This document shows positions 11,796 through 12,299 of a stretch of DNA of 12,299 nucleotides, piece by piece. A program made the translations under genes and the position numbers. This stretch comes from Betaproteobacteria bacterium (GTDB taxonomy: Bacteria; Pseudomonadota; Gammaproteobacteria; Burkholderiales; SG8-41), in the NCBI GenBank assembly GCA_021300125.1, contig JAJTHX010000368.1:1-12299 (forward strand). Direction: 5' to 3'. The notes under the pieces were generated by a model. That model was not told where the DNA came from. It saw nothing but the letters and a program-made list of their open reading frames with translations, and ran no database searches. Positions within the stretch are counted from its first letter, which is position 1. The number at the start of each line of letters is the position of its first letter.

Positions 11796-12299
11796 TCAGG
11801 ACTTGCGTCCCGCCTTGGCGGCCGTTTCCAGCACGCGGTTGATGTGCCACTGCTGCGCGATGGACAGGATGTTGTTGACCAGCCAGTACAGCACCAGGCC
11901 GGCGGGGAAGAAGAAAAAGAAAATGCTGAAAGCCACCGGCATGATTTTCATCACCTTGGCTTGCACCGGATCCGGCGGCTCGGGATTCAGGCGCGTCTGG
12001 ATGATCATGGTCGCGCCCATCAGCACCGGCAGGATGTACCACGGGTCAGGCGTGGACAGGTCGGTGATCCACAGCGCGAAGGGTGCCTGGCGCATTTCCA
12101 CGCTGGCGAGCAGCACCCAGTACAGGGCGATGAACACCGGAATCTGCACCAGGATCGGCAGGCAGCCGCCCAGCGGATTGATCTTCTCGGTCTTGTAGAG
12201 CTCCATCATGGCCTGCTGCAGGCGCTGGCGGTCATCCCCGTAGCGCTCCTTCAGGCTCTGCATTTTCGGGGCAACCACGCGCATCTTCGCCATCGAGCG
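11796..12299 (-). CDS. yidC: Membrane protein insertase YidC (C-terminal part, cut by the right window edge)
   Basis: YidC inserts and folds inner-membrane proteins, alone or with SecYEG; the Fo c subunit encoded at 4419 belongs to a family of known YidC clients. Only the last 167 codons are in the window, and the frame runs open through the right edge ([13 protein letters not shown]), so an ATG at 12293 is internal and not the true start. Visible are the cytoplasmic helical region [21 protein letters not shown], the strongly conserved [19 protein letters not shown] and RQAPFALWI, and [12 protein letters not shown]. The last membrane helix [20 protein letters not shown] and a short basic tail end the protein. 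The sequence is close to the proteobacterial type. A run of five Phe precedes the last membrane helix. Upstream genes, probably yidD, rnpA and rpmH, would be off the right edge. Confidence 0.98.
   Translation of the reverse strand, partial: RSMAKMRVVAPKMQSLKERYGDDRQRLQQAMMELYKTEKINPLGGCLPILVQIPVFIALYWVLLASVEMRQAPFALWITDLSTPDPWYILPVLMGATMIIQTRLNPEPPDPVQAKVMKIMPVAFSIFFFFFPAGLVLYWLVNNILSIAQQWHINRVLETAAKAGRKS

Overview
The window is a GC-rich stretch of bacterial chromosome, apparently intact and densely packed. All 14 recognisable genes lie on the minus strand, so they read from right to left. Both the gene order (yidC, mnmE, mnmG, rsmG, parA, parB, atpI, atpB-E-F-H-A-G-D) and the ATP synthase sequences fit a betaproteobacterium. 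A Rhodocyclales- or Nitrosomonadales-like relative is plausible, but this rests on remembered family resemblance and not on a search. In such genomes the block lies close to the replication origin, with dnaA, rpmH and rnpA expected beyond the right edge. Co-directional transcription and the parS sites agree with this.

Right part (about 8360-12299): the 3' end of yidC (membrane protein insertase), then mnmE and mnmG. MnmE and MnmG form the complex that installs the aminomethyl-type modification on wobble uridine 34 of certain tRNAs. A small GC-rich hairpin separates yidC from mnmE. The 169-base mnmE-mnmG gap (10256-10424) holds two parS-type palindromes and a candidate sigma-70 promoter for mnmG.

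Middle (6071-8363): mnmG, rsmG (16S rRNA G527 methyltransferase), parA and parB are joined by stop/start overlaps and look like one translationally coupled operon. ParA and ParB form the chromosome segregation system that would act on the two parS sites just upstream of that operon.

Left part (1-6000): an F-type H+-ATP synthase operon. It contains atpI, the Fo genes atpB (a), atpE (c) and atpF (b), then the F1 genes atpH (delta), atpA (alpha), atpG (gamma) and the first 293 codons of atpD (beta). The end of atpD, and presumably atpC, lie beyond the left edge. A good sigma-70-like promoter sits between parB and atpI. The c subunit has the Asp64 proton site, the a subunit the essential Arg202, and both nucleotide-binding subunits have intact Walker A motifs.

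No tRNA or rRNA gene, CRISPR array, insertion sequence or prophage remnant was seen. Every gene belongs to a known housekeeping family, and I find no evidence of an undescribed system. The points most worth a second look are the paired parS sites beside the parAB operon promoter, the awkward atpI start at its promoter, and two short AT-rich patches inside mnmE and mnmG.
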